A stretch of 64,000 nt of DNA from assembly GCF_039907765.1 (NCBI RefSeq), contig NZ_JARDJI010000006.1:191759-255758 (forward strand). The letters are read 5' to 3'. Source of the stretch: Aminobacter sp039907765 (GTDB lineage Bacteria; Pseudomonadota; Alphaproteobacteria; Rhizobiales; Rhizobiaceae). Under the pieces are notes generated by a model. The model was not told the DNA's origin, searched no databases, and worked only from the letters and a program-made list of their open reading frames with translations. Position 1 is the stretch's first letter. Each line of letters starts with the position of its first letter. Shown here piece by piece: positions 37,627 through 46,730 of the stretch. The position numbers and the translations under genes were made by a program.

Positions 37627-38112
37627 ATGTCCCTGGGGTTCAAGGTTTCGGGGCGCATCGCCAAGCCCGTCCACGAGGTGTTCGACGCCGTCGTCAACCC
37701 GAAGAAGCTCAGCGCCTATTTCACCACCATCCGCGGCGCCAGCGCGCCGCTTGTCACCGGCACCACCGTCACCTGGTGGGGCTCGGTGCCGGTCGAGGTC
37801 GAGGCTGTGGAGCAAGACAAGCGCATCGTGCTGCGTTGGGACGCCGAGGTGGCGCAAGGCCAGCCAGCCTACAAGACCAGGATCGAGATGGGCTTCGAGG
37901 TGCTCGAGGACGGCGCGACCTTCGTCACCATCTCGGAATCCGGCTGGGTCGAGGACGAGGTCGGCCGCAAGGCGTCCTACGGCAATTGCGAGGGCTGGGC
38001 CGAGATGCTGTCGGCGATGAAGGCCTGGCTCGAATACGGCATCAACCTGCGCGAGGGTTTTTATCCGAGCGAGATGCGCGGCGAACTGCCGACCGCCAGC
38101 GAACGCAAATGA
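37627..38112 (+). CDS. SRPBCC (AHSA1-like) domain protein
   Basis: 161 residues of the START/SRPBCC ligand-pocket fold: VSGRIAKPVHEVFDAVVNPK at the N-terminus, FTTIRGASAPLVTGTTVTWW in the middle and NCEGWAEMLSAMKAWLEYGI in the long C-terminal helix. AHSA1-like proteins beside ArsR regulators are common and mostly of unknown function, sometimes stress-linked. AGGAGG sits seven bases before the ATG. It is followed by a second SRPBCC gene after 22 bases, so the two probably form an operon under the divergent ArsR protein. Confidence 0.9.
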   Translation: MSLGFKVSGRIAKPVHEVFDAVVNPKKLSAYFTTIRGASAPLVTGTTVTWWGSVPVEVEAVEQDKRIVLRWDAEVAQGQPAYKTRIEMGFEVLEDGATFVTISESGWVEDEVGRKASYGNCEGWAEMLSAMKAWLEYGINLREGFYPSEMRGELPTASERK

Positions 38113-38134
38113 TCGCCTGGTGCGGGAGACGACC

Positions 38135-38581
38135 GTGACAGCCGAAGACCCGGCAAAAGGTATCAGGCTTTCGGTCGACCTGCCGGTGCCGGCCGAAATC
38201 GCCTGGTCGCTGATCACCGACAACGCCCATATCGCCCGCTGGTGGGGCGCCTACGCGACGCTGGAGCCCGTCCTGGGCGGCAGCTTCCGCGAAACCTGGA
38301 GCAACGGCAGCCGCGAGGTGGTGACCTCGGGCCGCGTGCTCGCCTTCGAGCCGCCGGCGCGCCTCCTGCTGAGCTGGACCGACGACGACTGGCCGGGCGC
38401 GACCGCCGTCGCCTTCGCCGTCTCCGAAGCGCCCGCGGGCGCCCGCGTCGGGCTGGTCCATGACGGCTGGCAGGTCCACCCGGGGACGCAGCGTGCCGAA
38501 CTCATGGCCGACCACGCCGCCGGCTGGCGGCATCACCTCGACAATCTTGCGGCCCATGCCGCGAGGCTCGCCGCCACCTGA
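38135..38581 (+). CDS. second SRPBCC (AHSA1-like) domain protein
   Basis: 148 residues with the same fold: IRLSVDLPVPAEIAWSLITD, ARWWGAYATLEPVLGGSFRE and a C-terminal helix GWRHHLDNLAAHAARL. It is only distantly similar to the gene before it. The GTG at 38135 is chosen because GGGAG lies seven bases upstream; the GTG at 38120 has none. Function is unknown, presumably binding a hydrophobic ligand. Confidence 0.85.
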   Translation: MTAEDPAKGIRLSVDLPVPAEIAWSLITDNAHIARWWGAYATLEPVLGGSFRETWSNGSREVVTSGRVLAFEPPARLLLSWTDDDWPGATAVAFAVSEAPAGARVGLVHDGWQVHPGTQRAELMADHAAGWRHHLDNLAAHAARLAAT

Positions 38582-38589
38582 AACGAAAA

Positions 38590-38610
38590 CGGCGGGCATT
38601 TCGCCCGCCG
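38590..38610 (-). terminator. terminator of the terC gene
   Basis: CGGCGGGC pairs with GCCCGCCG around a 5-base loop; reading on the minus strand the stem is followed by GTTTTCGTTT. It lies between convergent genes and may also serve the plus strand weakly. Confidence 0.7.
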
Positions 38611-38623
38611 CTCATGTCTCCGG

Positions 38624-39388
38624 TCAGTGGCCGCCGGTGCCCTGGCGCTTCCGCGCCCGGTTCCGCTGCAGCATGTTCAGGCCCTCGACCAGCGCCGAGA
38701 AGCCCATGGCCGCATAGATGTAGCCCTTCGGCACGTGGACGCCGAAGCCGTCGGCGATCAGCGTCATGCCGATCATCAGCAGGAAGCCCAGCGCCAGCAT
38801 CACGATGGTCGGGTTCTTCTCGATGAACTTGGCGAGCGGGGTCGCGGCCAAGAGCATCACCGAAACCGCGACGATGACGGCGATGTACATGATGCCGATC
38901 TCGTCGGTCATGCCGACGGCGGTGATGATCGAGTCGATCGAGAACACCAGGTCGAGCAGCAGGATCTGGAAGATGGCGCCGCCCAGCGACAGCTGCAGCG
39001 TGCGCGAGACCATGTCGTCCTTGTGGTCCTCGGGGTCGACCGAATGGTGGATCTCCTTGGTCGCCTTCCAGACGAGGAACAGGCCGCCGGCGATCAGGAT
39101 GATGTCGCGCCAGGAGAACTCGTTGCCGAATGCGGTGAAGACCGGCGCCGTCAGCGCGACGATGAAGGAGATCGTCGCCAGCAGCACCAGGCGCATCACC
39201 AGCGCGGCGCCGATGCCCAGCCGCCGTGCCGACGCCCTTTGCTGTTCGGGCAGCTTGTTGGTCAGGATCGAGATGAAGATCAGGTTGTCGATGCCGAGCA
39301 CGACCTCGAGCACCACCAGCGTCAGCAGCGCCACCCAGGCGGTGGGATCGTTGATGAAGCCGATATACGGTGTCAAAAATTCCATCAT
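38624..39388 (-). CDS. terC: TerC-family membrane protein
   Basis: 254 residues, seven to eight hydrophobic segments. The family acidic signatures are present: EVVLGIDNLIFISIL (first helix pair, near 28) and LVFSIDSIITAVGM (near 145). TerC-type proteins have been linked to tellurite resistance and to Mn2+ export that metallates secreted enzymes. The C-terminus is basic (LQRNRARKRQGTGGH). No metal riboswitch is evident in the 117-base gap upstream. Two adjacent ATGs could start it (39388 or 39385). Confidence 0.9.
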   Translation of the reverse strand: MMEFLTPYIGFINDPTAWVALLTLVVLEVVLGIDNLIFISILTNKLPEQQRASARRLGIGAALVMRLVLLATISFIVALTAPVFTAFGNEFSWRDIILIAGGLFLVWKATKEIHHSVDPEDHKDDMVSRTLQLSLGGAIFQILLLDLVFSIDSIITAVGMTDEIGIMYIAVIVAVSVMLLAATPLAKFIEKNPTIVMLALGFLLMIGMTLIADGFGVHVPKGYIYAAMGFSALVEGLNMLQRNRARKRQGTGGH

Positions 39389-39505
39389 CTAGGTGTCCCC
39401 AGTCCTTATGAAGTGGTCAGAATGGCAAACGAGCGGCGTTGCGGCCGCTCTAACATCTGCTGACGATGGGCGGGCAAGTAGGCATCCACCGGCCGCGCGT
39501 CAATG

Positions 39506-40330
39506 TCAGGACCAGAAAAACGGGACGGTTTCTTCGAGCCGCGGCCCGCGGCGCAATGGCGCGATGCGCTCGGCGAGCCCCGTCCGGTCGGAAATGTCGA
39601 CGCCGACGCCGCAGATGGTGGCCGGGCCGTGGGCGGCCTCGAAGCGGCCCTTCGGCACTTTCGACAGGAAGCGGTTCAGCGGCTCCTCCTTGTCCATGCC
39701 GAGCGAGGAATCGTAGTCGCCGCACATGCCGGCGTCGGTCAGATAGGCGGTGCCGCCGTTGAGGATCTGGTGGTCGGCGGTCGGCTGGTGGGTGTGGGTG
39801 CCGACGACCAGGCTGGCGCGGCCGTCGACGAAATGGGCGAAGCACATCTTCTCGCTCGTCGCCTCGGCGTGGAAGTCGATCACCACCGCGTCGGCCTGCT
39901 CGCCCAGCGGGCAGGCGGCCAGTTCGCGCTCGCCGGCCTGGAACGGGTCGTCGAGTTCGGGATGCATGAACACCCGGCCCATGATGTTGGAGACCAGCAC
40001 GCGCGCGCCGTTCCTGGCGATGTAGACGCCCGAGCCGCGGCCCGGGGTGCCCTTGGGAAAGTTCGCCGGCCGCAGGAAGCGTTCTTCCCGCGGCGCAAAG
40101 GTCAGCGCCTCGCGCTGGTCCCAGACGTGGTTGCCGGTGGTCACCACGTCGGCGCCGGCATTGATCGTCTCGCGGAAGATCTCCTCGGTGATGCCGAAGC
40201 CGCCGGCGGCGTTCTCGCCGTTGACGATGACGAAATCGAGCCGGAAATCCGAAATCAGGCCGGGCAATTGCTCCCAGACCGCCGTGCGGCCCGACTTGCC
40301 AACCATGTCGCCGAGAAAAAGAAGTCGCAT
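39506..40330 (-). CDS. YmdB-family metallophosphoesterase
   Basis: 274 residues. The metal-binding positions are conserved: MRLLFLGDMVGKSGR, DFVIVNGENAAGG, VVTTGNHVWDQ, VVIDFHAEATSEK and VVGTHTHQPTAD. These define the TIGR00282/YmdB type of calcineurin-like phosphodiesterase, for which 2',3'-cyclic nucleotide hydrolysis has been reported in Bacillus; it is not the E. coli macrodomain YmdB. It lies eight bases after the cyclo-ligase gene on the same strand, an arrangement frequent in rhizobia. Confidence 0.92.
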   Translation of the reverse strand: MRLLFLGDMVGKSGRTAVWEQLPGLISDFRLDFVIVNGENAAGGFGITEEIFRETINAGADVVTTGNHVWDQREALTFAPREERFLRPANFPKGTPGRGSGVYIARNGARVLVSNIMGRVFMHPELDDPFQAGERELAACPLGEQADAVVIDFHAEATSEKMCFAHFVDGRASLVVGTHTHQPTADHQILNGGTAYLTDAGMCGDYDSSLGMDKEEPLNRFLSKVPKGRFEAAHGPATICGVGVDISDRTGLAERIAPLRRGPRLEETVPFFWS

Positions 40331-40338
40331 GACCTCAT

Positions 40339-40926
40339 CTACAATTCAGGGGCGAAGCGACGCAACCCGCTTTCGGTCAGGATTTCGGGGATGATGACGT
40401 CATGGTTTTCGTCCGGTACCCGCTCGACCTCCTGGCAGTCGAAGGCGATGCCGACGAGCCGCGGCTCCTTGCCCTTGTCCTGCAGCTTGGCGATCGCCCG
40501 GTCGTAATAGCCGGCGCCGTAGCCGATGCGATGGCCGCGCCCGTCGAAGGCGGCCAGCGGCACCAGCATGATGTCGGGGTCGAGCACCTGGGCCTCCTCG
40601 TGCGGCCCGACGGTGCCGAAGCCCATGTCGACCATCGGCGCGCCATGCACGAGTTCGCGGAAGACGATGGTGGTCTTGTCGAGGATCGCCGGCAGGCACA
40701 GCCGCGCGCCGTGCTCGCGCAGCGCAAACATCATCGGCCGCACGTCGACCTCCGAGCGCATCGGCCAGAACCCGGAAACGACCGTGCCGGGTTCGATCGT
40801 TATGTTGTCGCGTGCCATCTCGGCCATTTCGAGCGAGGCCTCGATGCGCCAGAACTCGTCGAGCGCGTCGCGTCGCGCCAGCGCTTGCTTGCGCAGGTTC
40901 TTCTTGATCTCGCGATGTGAGGTCAT
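40339..40926 (-). CDS. 5-formyltetrahydrofolate cyclo-ligase
   Basis: 195 residues. The N-terminal KKNLRKQALARRDAL matches the ATP-binding lysine/arginine region, and the C-terminal LVPLAAFDGRGHRIGYGAGY followed by YDRAI is the family signature. It converts 5-formyl-THF to methenyl-THF using ATP. A probable 6S RNA lies about 110 bases upstream on the same strand, as in many proteobacteria where ssrS and this gene (ygfA) are neighbours. Confidence 0.94.
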   Translation of the reverse strand: MTSHREIKKNLRKQALARRDALDEFWRIEASLEMAEMARDNITIEPGTVVSGFWPMRSEVDVRPMMFALREHGARLCLPAILDKTTIVFRELVHGAPMVDMGFGTVGPHEEAQVLDPDIMLVPLAAFDGRGHRIGYGAGYYDRAIAKLQDKGKEPRLVGIAFDCQEVERVPDENHDVIIPEILTESGLRRFAPEL

Positions 40927-41035
40927 GCCGGCACTCTACTCGTTCTCTTGGCGTTGCCCGTGTTTGGCACACCGGCTGCCGCGACGGCAACGCGGAATTC
41001 GCCGCAAACAGGGCGTGGGTGGGCAGGTTTTATCT

Positions 41036-41190
41036 GGGCGGGGAGGGTGACGATCCACACGACCGGTGGAGAAGTCGATCCCGGAGACCTACAAAGTAGG
41101 TGGGCGCCGTATGGAAAAACCCACGGGTCTTCCCAGGGACAGCTCCCTAAGGATCGTTAAGGCCCCGGGGAAAATGCTCTCCTGCCGCGA
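41036..41190 (-). ncRNA. ssrS: probable 6S RNA (approximate ends)
   Basis: On the minus strand, ACGATCC (41157-41151) can pair with GGATCGT (41056-41050) as a closing stem, with GGGG/CCCC pairing outside it. Inside lies a large bubble and a terminal stem, CCGTGGG...CCCAC with CCATACGG nearby. A compact hairpin ACCTAC-TTT-GTAGGT (41101-41087) sits on the 3' side of the bubble. This rod-like form with a central bubble, a size near 155 bases and the location directly upstream of the 5-formyl-THF cyclo-ligase gene fit 6S RNA. A TATATT box around 41215-41210 could be its -10 element, which would put the 5' end a little further out. The ends are estimates. Confidence 0.65.
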
Positions 41191-41284
41191 GGCGCAGACC
41201 GTCGAAGCCAATATAGGCGCTCCGTTCGCGATGCGCCATGGCGATGGCGCTTGCCGTGCAACGATATTTGCGGTGCCGGGCGCG

Positions 41285-41345
41285 ATCCCCTTATGGGAGA
41301 AGGTGGATTGGCGCGTAGCGCCAAGACGGATGCGGGGTGCTGGAA
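41285..41345 (+). repeat. intergenic palindromic repeat, left copy
   Basis: It contains ATGGGAGAAGGTG, a GGCGCG/CGCC palindrome and CGGATGCGGGGTGCTGGA. It matches the reverse complement of 41405-41466. It lies in the gene-free stretch between the 6S RNA region and moxR. Confidence 0.75.
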
Positions 41346-41404
41346 GAAACGAACGGTTGCAGCATAGAGCGCACTCAGGTTCAACACATGAGAGCTGCGT
41401 TCCG

Positions 41405-41466
41405 TCCAGCACCCCTCATCCGCCCTCACTTCGTTCAGGCACCTTCTCCCACAAGCGGAGAAGGGA
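41405..41466 (-). repeat. intergenic palindromic repeat, right copy
   Basis: TCCAGCACCCCTCATCCG followed by CACCTTCTCCCACAAGCGGA is the inverted partner of the copy at 41285-41345, with about 60 bases between them. Apart from these elements the stretch 41191-41528 shows no gene. Confidence 0.75.
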
Positions 41467-41528
41467 CGTCGCGCTTGCCCCACCGGCCACTCCTCCCTAG
41501 TGTCGCCGGCAAGGTTATGGAGCTTCGC

Positions 41529-42368
<840 letters not shown>

Positions 42369-42403
42369 GGCGCGGCCCCGCAGACGCAGATCGCGTTTGA
42401 AGA

Positions 42404-42538
42404 TACCCCCACCCCTGACCCCTCCCCACAAGGGGGAGGGGGATTTCTTCTCCGCCGGCACTGAAGGCACTGGTCGTTGGCCGGACTTGCGCCCAAGGTT
42501 CCCCTCCCCCTTGTGGGGAGGGGTCAGGGGTGGGGGTA
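42404..42538. repeat. perfect 38-bp inverted repeat of GC-rich palindromic elements
   Basis: Positions 42404-42441 and 42501-42538 are exact reverse complements, with cores CCCCTCCCCACAAGGGGGAG and CTCCCCCTTGTGGGGAGGGG. Each half is the element seen at 4457-4557. The 59 bases between show no gene. It occupies most of the 324-base gap between moxR and the acetyltransferase. Confidence 0.9.
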
Positions 42539-42692
42539 CCCACGCACGCGGGCTTGGACGGCCAATACATAGACCTGCCCCCTCCAAGCCCGCCGCAAAT
42601 CGGCCAGCGCTTTCCCGCGCCGTGGACCGTTGGCCGCGCAGCCGTGCTCGGGCAGGGTCGCCGCAACCGACGCATTCACGGAAGGCAAGGCC

Positions 42693-43139
42693 ATGACCGA
42701 CATCACCATCCGCCCGCTCGTGCTTGCCGACCATGAGGATTGGCGCCGCCTGTGGACCGCCTATCTCGATTTCTACAACACGGTGCTGTCGGAGAAGATC
42801 TACCAGCTCGCCTGGAAGCGCCTGTTCAGCGACGGCGAGTTCGAGCCCAAGGGCCTGATCGCCGTCGTGGACGGCAAGGCGGTCGGCCTGACGCACTATC
42901 TCTACCACCGCTCGGGGTGGTCAGAGGCCAACAATTGCTACCTCCAGGACCTGTTCGCCGACCCGGCGGCGCGCGGCAAGGGGATTGGGGCGGCCCTCAT
43001 CGAGGCCGTCAGGCAGGAAGCGGCCAAGGCCGGCGTCACCAACGTCTACTGGATGACGCACGAGACCAACGCCACGGCGCGCAAGCTCTACGACCGCGTG
43101 GCGCGGCGCACCGGCTTCATCGAATACGACCTGCTCTGA
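42693..43139 (+). CDS. GNAT-family N-acetyltransferase
   Basis: 148 residues. Acetyl-CoA binding motif A reads LQDLFADPAARGKGIGAALI (near 88), with R/Q-x-x-G-x-G/A as ARGKGIG, and motif B NVYWMTHETNATARKLYDRV follows. The substrate is unknown; single-domain GNATs modify small amines or proteins. The ATG at 42693 begins the domain and GGAAGG lies upstream. It sits between moxR and its VWA partner gene. Confidence 0.9.
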   Translation: MTDITIRPLVLADHEDWRRLWTAYLDFYNTVLSEKIYQLAWKRLFSDGEFEPKGLIAVVDGKAVGLTHYLYHRSGWSEANNCYLQDLFADPAARGKGIGAALIEAVRQEAAKAGVTNVYWMTHETNATARKLYDRVARRTGFIEYDLL

Positions 43140-43181
43140 CCATTGCGGCGACGCGTGTCCTGGGGCCGGCGGCGGCGAGCC

Positions 43182-44273
43182 TCAGCTCGTCGCCTTCGCC
43201 AGCCAGGCGTTCCAGGTGTCCTCGTTGCCGTAGAAGACGTTGAGGTCGATCTTGCCTTCGACGCCGTGCGACAGGCCCGAGCCCGAATACTGCCAGAACA
43301 CCCACTTGCGGCCGGGATAGACCTTCGAAGGCGGCTGGGCCACGGCGCGCAGCCAGAACGGATAGTCGAGGAACTCGCCCTTGAGGTTGTCGCGGTAGAA
43401 GTCGGGCGCCGTGTAGATGATCGGGCGCTGGCCGTAATAGCGCTCCAGCCGGTCCATGAAGACCTGCATCTTCTCGATGATCGTCTCGCGCGGCAGGCGC
43501 CGCTTGCAGCTCGACTCGCCATTGTATTCGACGTCGATGACCGGCGGCAGCGCGCCCTCGACCCTCGGCACGTTGCGGATGAACCAGTCGGCCTGCTCGC
43601 CGGCGGTGCGGCACCAGTAGAAGAAGTGATAGGCGCCGCGGCGCAGGCCGGCGGCCCCCGCCTCGCGCCAGTTCTCCTTGAACATCGGGTCGAGGTAATC
43701 GCCGCCGTCGGTCGCCTTGATGTAGGCGAAGTTGGCGCCCTGCGTCCTCAGCTTCGGCCAGTCGATCTCGCCCTGCCAGCGCGACACGTCGACGCCGTGC
43801 ACGGCAAAGTTCTTGGGCGACATGGCCTTGCCGAAATTGATCGGCTTGGCGTCGCGGAAGCGGCGGCCGTAGATCTGGCCGGGCGCGAACGGCGTGGCGC
43901 GCATCGGGTTCGACGGCGAGACCAGCGCGATCGGCTTGGCGTCCGGGGTCGGGGTGTCGTCGAGTTCGATGACCGGCGCGGCCATCGCCACCTCGACCGG
44001 CGCTTCCGTCACGACGGCCTCCGGCACGGGCGGTGCCGCCAGCAGCCCCTGGCGCGGCATCGGCGCGGCCATCGCCTGCTGCACCATCGGAGCCGGAGCC
44101 GCGGGCGCCGCCGCGACGTCGGCCGCGGGGATCGGGCTTGCGGGCCGGGCGATGGAGCTCGTCGTTTCCCTCGACGGTGCCGACGACATGATGTCGCTCA
44201 GCCCCAGGCTCGAGGTGCAGCCTGCCAGGGTCATGCTGGCGAGAATGATCGCAGACGCGGTTGAAAAACGCAT
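43182..44273 (-). CDS. GH25 lysozyme-like lipoprotein
   Basis: 363 residues. A lipoprotein signal peptide ends in the lipobox LAGC (Cys about residue 19). A proline/alanine-rich linker (about 30-140) tethers a GH25 muramidase domain: FAVHGVDVSRWQGEIDW, ANFAYIKATDGGDYLD, AYHFFYWC, the acidic pair in PPVIDVEYNGESSC and the C-terminal WVFWQYSGSG. It should cleave peptidoglycan from the outer-membrane or periplasmic side. Start chosen at the ATG before the lipobox; an upstream in-frame start adds 19 basic residues. It is convergent with the acetyltransferase gene. Confidence 0.9.
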   Translation of the reverse strand: MRFSTASAIILASMTLAGCTSSLGLSDIMSSAPSRETTSSIARPASPIPAADVAAAPAAPAPMVQQAMAAPMPRQGLLAAPPVPEAVVTEAPVEVAMAAPVIELDDTPTPDAKPIALVSPSNPMRATPFAPGQIYGRRFRDAKPINFGKAMSPKNFAVHGVDVSRWQGEIDWPKLRTQGANFAYIKATDGGDYLDPMFKENWREAGAAGLRRGAYHFFYWCRTAGEQADWFIRNVPRVEGALPPVIDVEYNGESSCKRRLPRETIIEKMQVFMDRLERYYGQRPIIYTAPDFYRDNLKGEFLDYPFWLRAVAQPPSKVYPGRKWVFWQYSGSGLSHGVEGKIDLNVFYGNEDTWNAWLAKATS

Positions 44274-44503
44274 GATACCCGTACGCAAAAGCAACTCGGG
44301 TCGAAGGCAGACTCGCCCCCGCTTCCCCACTGACGGGAATTGCTAACGGGAAATTACCAAGAAAGACTGAATCCGATCTTTACTTTAATTAGATTCCAGC
44401 TGTTGCAACCTTGCCGAAGGGTCGGACCTTTGGCCGGTCTTGCCAGGACGCGGCATCGCCGACGGGCTTGCCTGCCGGCGCGCGCGCAAGCAAAGTGCCT
44501 GCC

Positions 44504-45694
44504 ATGTTCATACCCTTCTTCCTCGAGCTCAAGGCGGCCAAGGTTCCGGTGTCGCTGCGCGAATACCTGACCCTGCTCGAAGGGCTGGGTGCCGATCTCG
44601 TCAACTATGACGTCGAGGGCTTCTATTATCTCGCCCGCGCGGCGCTGGTGAAGGACGAGCGCCACATCGACCGTTTCGACCAGGTCTTTTCCCGTTATTT
44701 CAAGGGTGTCGAGGCGGTGTCGGGCGAGGGCGGCGTCGATGCCGCCAACATCCCCGAGGAATGGCTGCGCAGGCTCGCCGAAAAGACCCTCACCGACGAG
44801 GAGAAGAAGCTGGTCGAGGCGCTCGGCGGCTTCGAGAAGCTGATGGAGACGCTGAAGCAGCGGCTGGAAGAGCAGAAGGGCCGCCACCAGGGCGGGTCCA
44901 AATGGATCGGCACCGCCGGCACCTCGCCCTTCGGCGCCTATGGCTACAACCCGGAGGGCGTGCGCATCGGGCAAGCCGAGAGCCGCCACCGCCGCGCGGT
45001 GAAGGTTTGGGACAAGCGCGAATTCAGGAATTTCGACGACCAGGTCGAACTCGGCACGCGCAACATCAAGGTGGCGCTCAAGCGTTTGCGCCGCTGGGTG
45101 CGCGAGGGCGCCGAGGAAGAGCTCGACCTGCCCGGCACCATCCACGCCACCGCCGATCACGGCTATCTCGACGTGAAGACGCGCCCCGAGCGGCGCAACG
45201 CGGTGAAGCTGCTGATGTTCTTCGACGTCGGCGGCTCGATGGACGACCACATCAGGAGCGTGGAGGAGCTGTTCTCGGCGGCGCGGGCCGAGTTCCGCCA
45301 GCTCGAATACTTCTACTTCCACAATTGCCTCTACGAAGGCGTGTGGAAGGACAATCGCCGCCGTCATTCCGAGGTCTTGCCCACGCTCGACGTGCTGCAC
45401 AAATACGGGCACGACTACAAGGTCATCTTCGTCGGCGACGCCTCGATGAGCCCCTACGAGATCGCCTATGCCGGCGGCTCGGTCGAGCACTGGAACCCCG
45501 AGCCGGGCGCGGTCTGGCTGCGCCGCGTGCTCGACCAGTGGCCGAACGCCGTGTGGCTCAACCCGACCCGGGAGAAGCACTGGAGCTATACGAGCTCGAT
45601 CAGGATGATCTCGGACATCTTCGCCAACCGCATGTACCCGCTGACACTGGCGGGCCTGGAGGCGGCAACCAGGCAATTGTCGCGCAAGCATTGA
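44504..45694 (+). CDS. VWA-domain protein, CoxE-like
   Basis: 396 residues. The N-terminal FFLELKAAKVPVSLREYLTL and the middle TSPFGAYGYNPEGVRIGQ are typical of MoxR-associated CoxE-like proteins. The metal-ion-dependent adhesion site reads FFDVGGSMDDHI (near 247), with DxGxS intact. It is the expected partner of the MoxR ATPase at 41529. The ATG at 44504 is where homology starts. Upstream, 44331-44503 is partly AT-rich (around 44385-44395) and may hold its promoter. Confidence 0.9.
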   Translation: MFIPFFLELKAAKVPVSLREYLTLLEGLGADLVNYDVEGFYYLARAALVKDERHIDRFDQVFSRYFKGVEAVSGEGGVDAANIPEEWLRRLAEKTLTDEEKKLVEALGGFEKLMETLKQRLEEQKGRHQGGSKWIGTAGTSPFGAYGYNPEGVRIGQAESRHRRAVKVWDKREFRNFDDQVELGTRNIKVALKRLRRWVREGAEEELDLPGTIHATADHGYLDVKTRPERRNAVKLLMFFDVGGSMDDHIRSVEELFSAARAEFRQLEYFYFHNCLYEGVWKDNRRRHSEVLPTLDVLHKYGHDYKVIFVGDASMSPYEIAYAGGSVEHWNPEPGAVWLRRVLDQWPNAVWLNPTREKHWSYTSSIRMISDIFANRMYPLTLAGLEAATRQLSRKH

Positions 45695-45785
45695 CGGGCC
45701 GCCCAGTTCACCGTGAAGTGATGCACTGTCGCGCAAAAGCGCTCGTACCTATCTGTGCGATGAAGACATTTGAGCGTGGGAGACC

Positions 45786-46196
45786 ATGAGCATGGACAGC
45801 AAGACCTATCCCGTCACCCGCACCGACGCCGAATGGCGCGCGATGCTGACGCCGGAGCAATACCAGGTGATGCGGCACCACGGCACCGAGCGGCCGGGCA
45901 GCTGTGCCCTGCTTTACGAGAAGCGCGCCGGCTCCTTCACATGCGCCGGCTGCGACCAGCCCCTGTTTGAATCCAAGCTCAAGTTCGAGAGCGGCACCGG
46001 CTGGCCGAGCTTCAACGACCCGGTCGACGGGTCGGTCGAGACCACCGTCGACCGCAGCTACGGCATGATGCGAACGGAAGTGCATTGCGCCAATTGCGGC
46101 AGCCACCTCGGCCACGTCTTCCCCGACGGTCCGCCGCCCACCGGGCTGCGCTACTGCATCAACGGTGTCGCGCTGAACTTCGAGCCCGCTGGCTAG
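45786..46196 (+). CDS. msrB: peptide-methionine (R)-S-oxide reductase
   Basis: 136 residues. Zinc-binding pairs CAGC and CANC and the catalytic cysteine in GLRYCINGVALNFEP are present, with GTGWPSFNDPVDG in the middle. It repairs oxidised methionine. GGGAGA lies before the ATG. Its stop overlaps by four bases the end of the convergent small membrane protein gene. Confidence 0.96.
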   Translation: MSMDSKTYPVTRTDAEWRAMLTPEQYQVMRHHGTERPGSCALLYEKRAGSFTCAGCDQPLFESKLKFESGTGWPSFNDPVDGSVETTVDRSYGMMRTEVHCANCGSHLGHVFPDGPPPTGLRYCINGVALNFEPAG

Positions 46197-46546
46197 AGCA
46201 GGCTGGCGAGGACGATCCACAGCGTTGCGCTCAGCTTCAACGCGTTGGCGTTGGGCGCCGCGGTCATGTCGGCGGTCCTGAGCACGCTGCCATAGAGGAA
46301 CAGGTTGTAGGGCAGCGGCGCGAGATGCACCGCAAACGCCCACCATATCGGCAGTTTTGCGGCGAGGATGAGCAGGGCCACGACCGTCGTGGCGACGTTG
46401 ATCAGGCTGCCGACACCGATCATGTCGCGCCAGAACAGTTGGCCGAGGGGCACTTCGCCGTGCCAGCGGCGCAAGAAGAATGCCGCAAGGCCGCCGCCGA
46501 CGGGTCCCGCATTGTCCGAAGGATGAAGCCGCCCGGTATCCGTCAT
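46193..46546 (-). CDS. hypothetical membrane protein
   Basis: 117 residues. Three hydrophobic stretches (about 44-63, 66-85, 102-117) with basic and aromatic residues between (RWHGEVPLGQLFWRDMIG). I do not recognise a family. It is convergent and overlapping with msrB by four bases. The 184 bases upstream contain two inverted repeats and no other gene. Confidence 0.7.
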   Translation of the reverse strand: MTDTGRLHPSDNAGPVGGGLAAFFLRRWHGEVPLGQLFWRDMIGVGSLINVATTVVALLILAAKLPIWWAFAVHLAPLPYNLFLYGSVLRTADMTAAPNANALKLSATLWIVLASLL

Positions 46547-46560
46547 GGCCTGACCCCATG

Positions 46561-46581
46561 CTGTTGCCGCACTTGCAACAG
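46561..46581. promoter_or_regulatory. inverted repeat upstream of the membrane protein gene
   Basis: CTGTTGC and GCAACAG flank 7 bases, 15 bases before the gene at 46193-46546. A second, smaller one (CTTGTT/AACAAG) lies at about 46635-46650. Either may be a regulator site; none is assigned. Confidence 0.45.
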
Positions 46582-46730
46582 TCTACCACCCGATTAGGGC
46601 ATCATATCAGTCGTCTTTACAAGTGCGCCAAAGGTCTTGTTCTGCAACAAGGTGAACGATTGCAAAGCATTCCGGTTCCCGCCGTCGTTCACCTCCTTGC
46701 CCCCGCACGCCCTTGGCTCGTGCTTGCGTT

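Noticed and set aside
39389..39505. Mn-sensing yybP-ykoY type riboswitch before terC
   Set aside because: The gap of 117 bases shows neither the conserved loops nor a terminator/anti-terminator pair.
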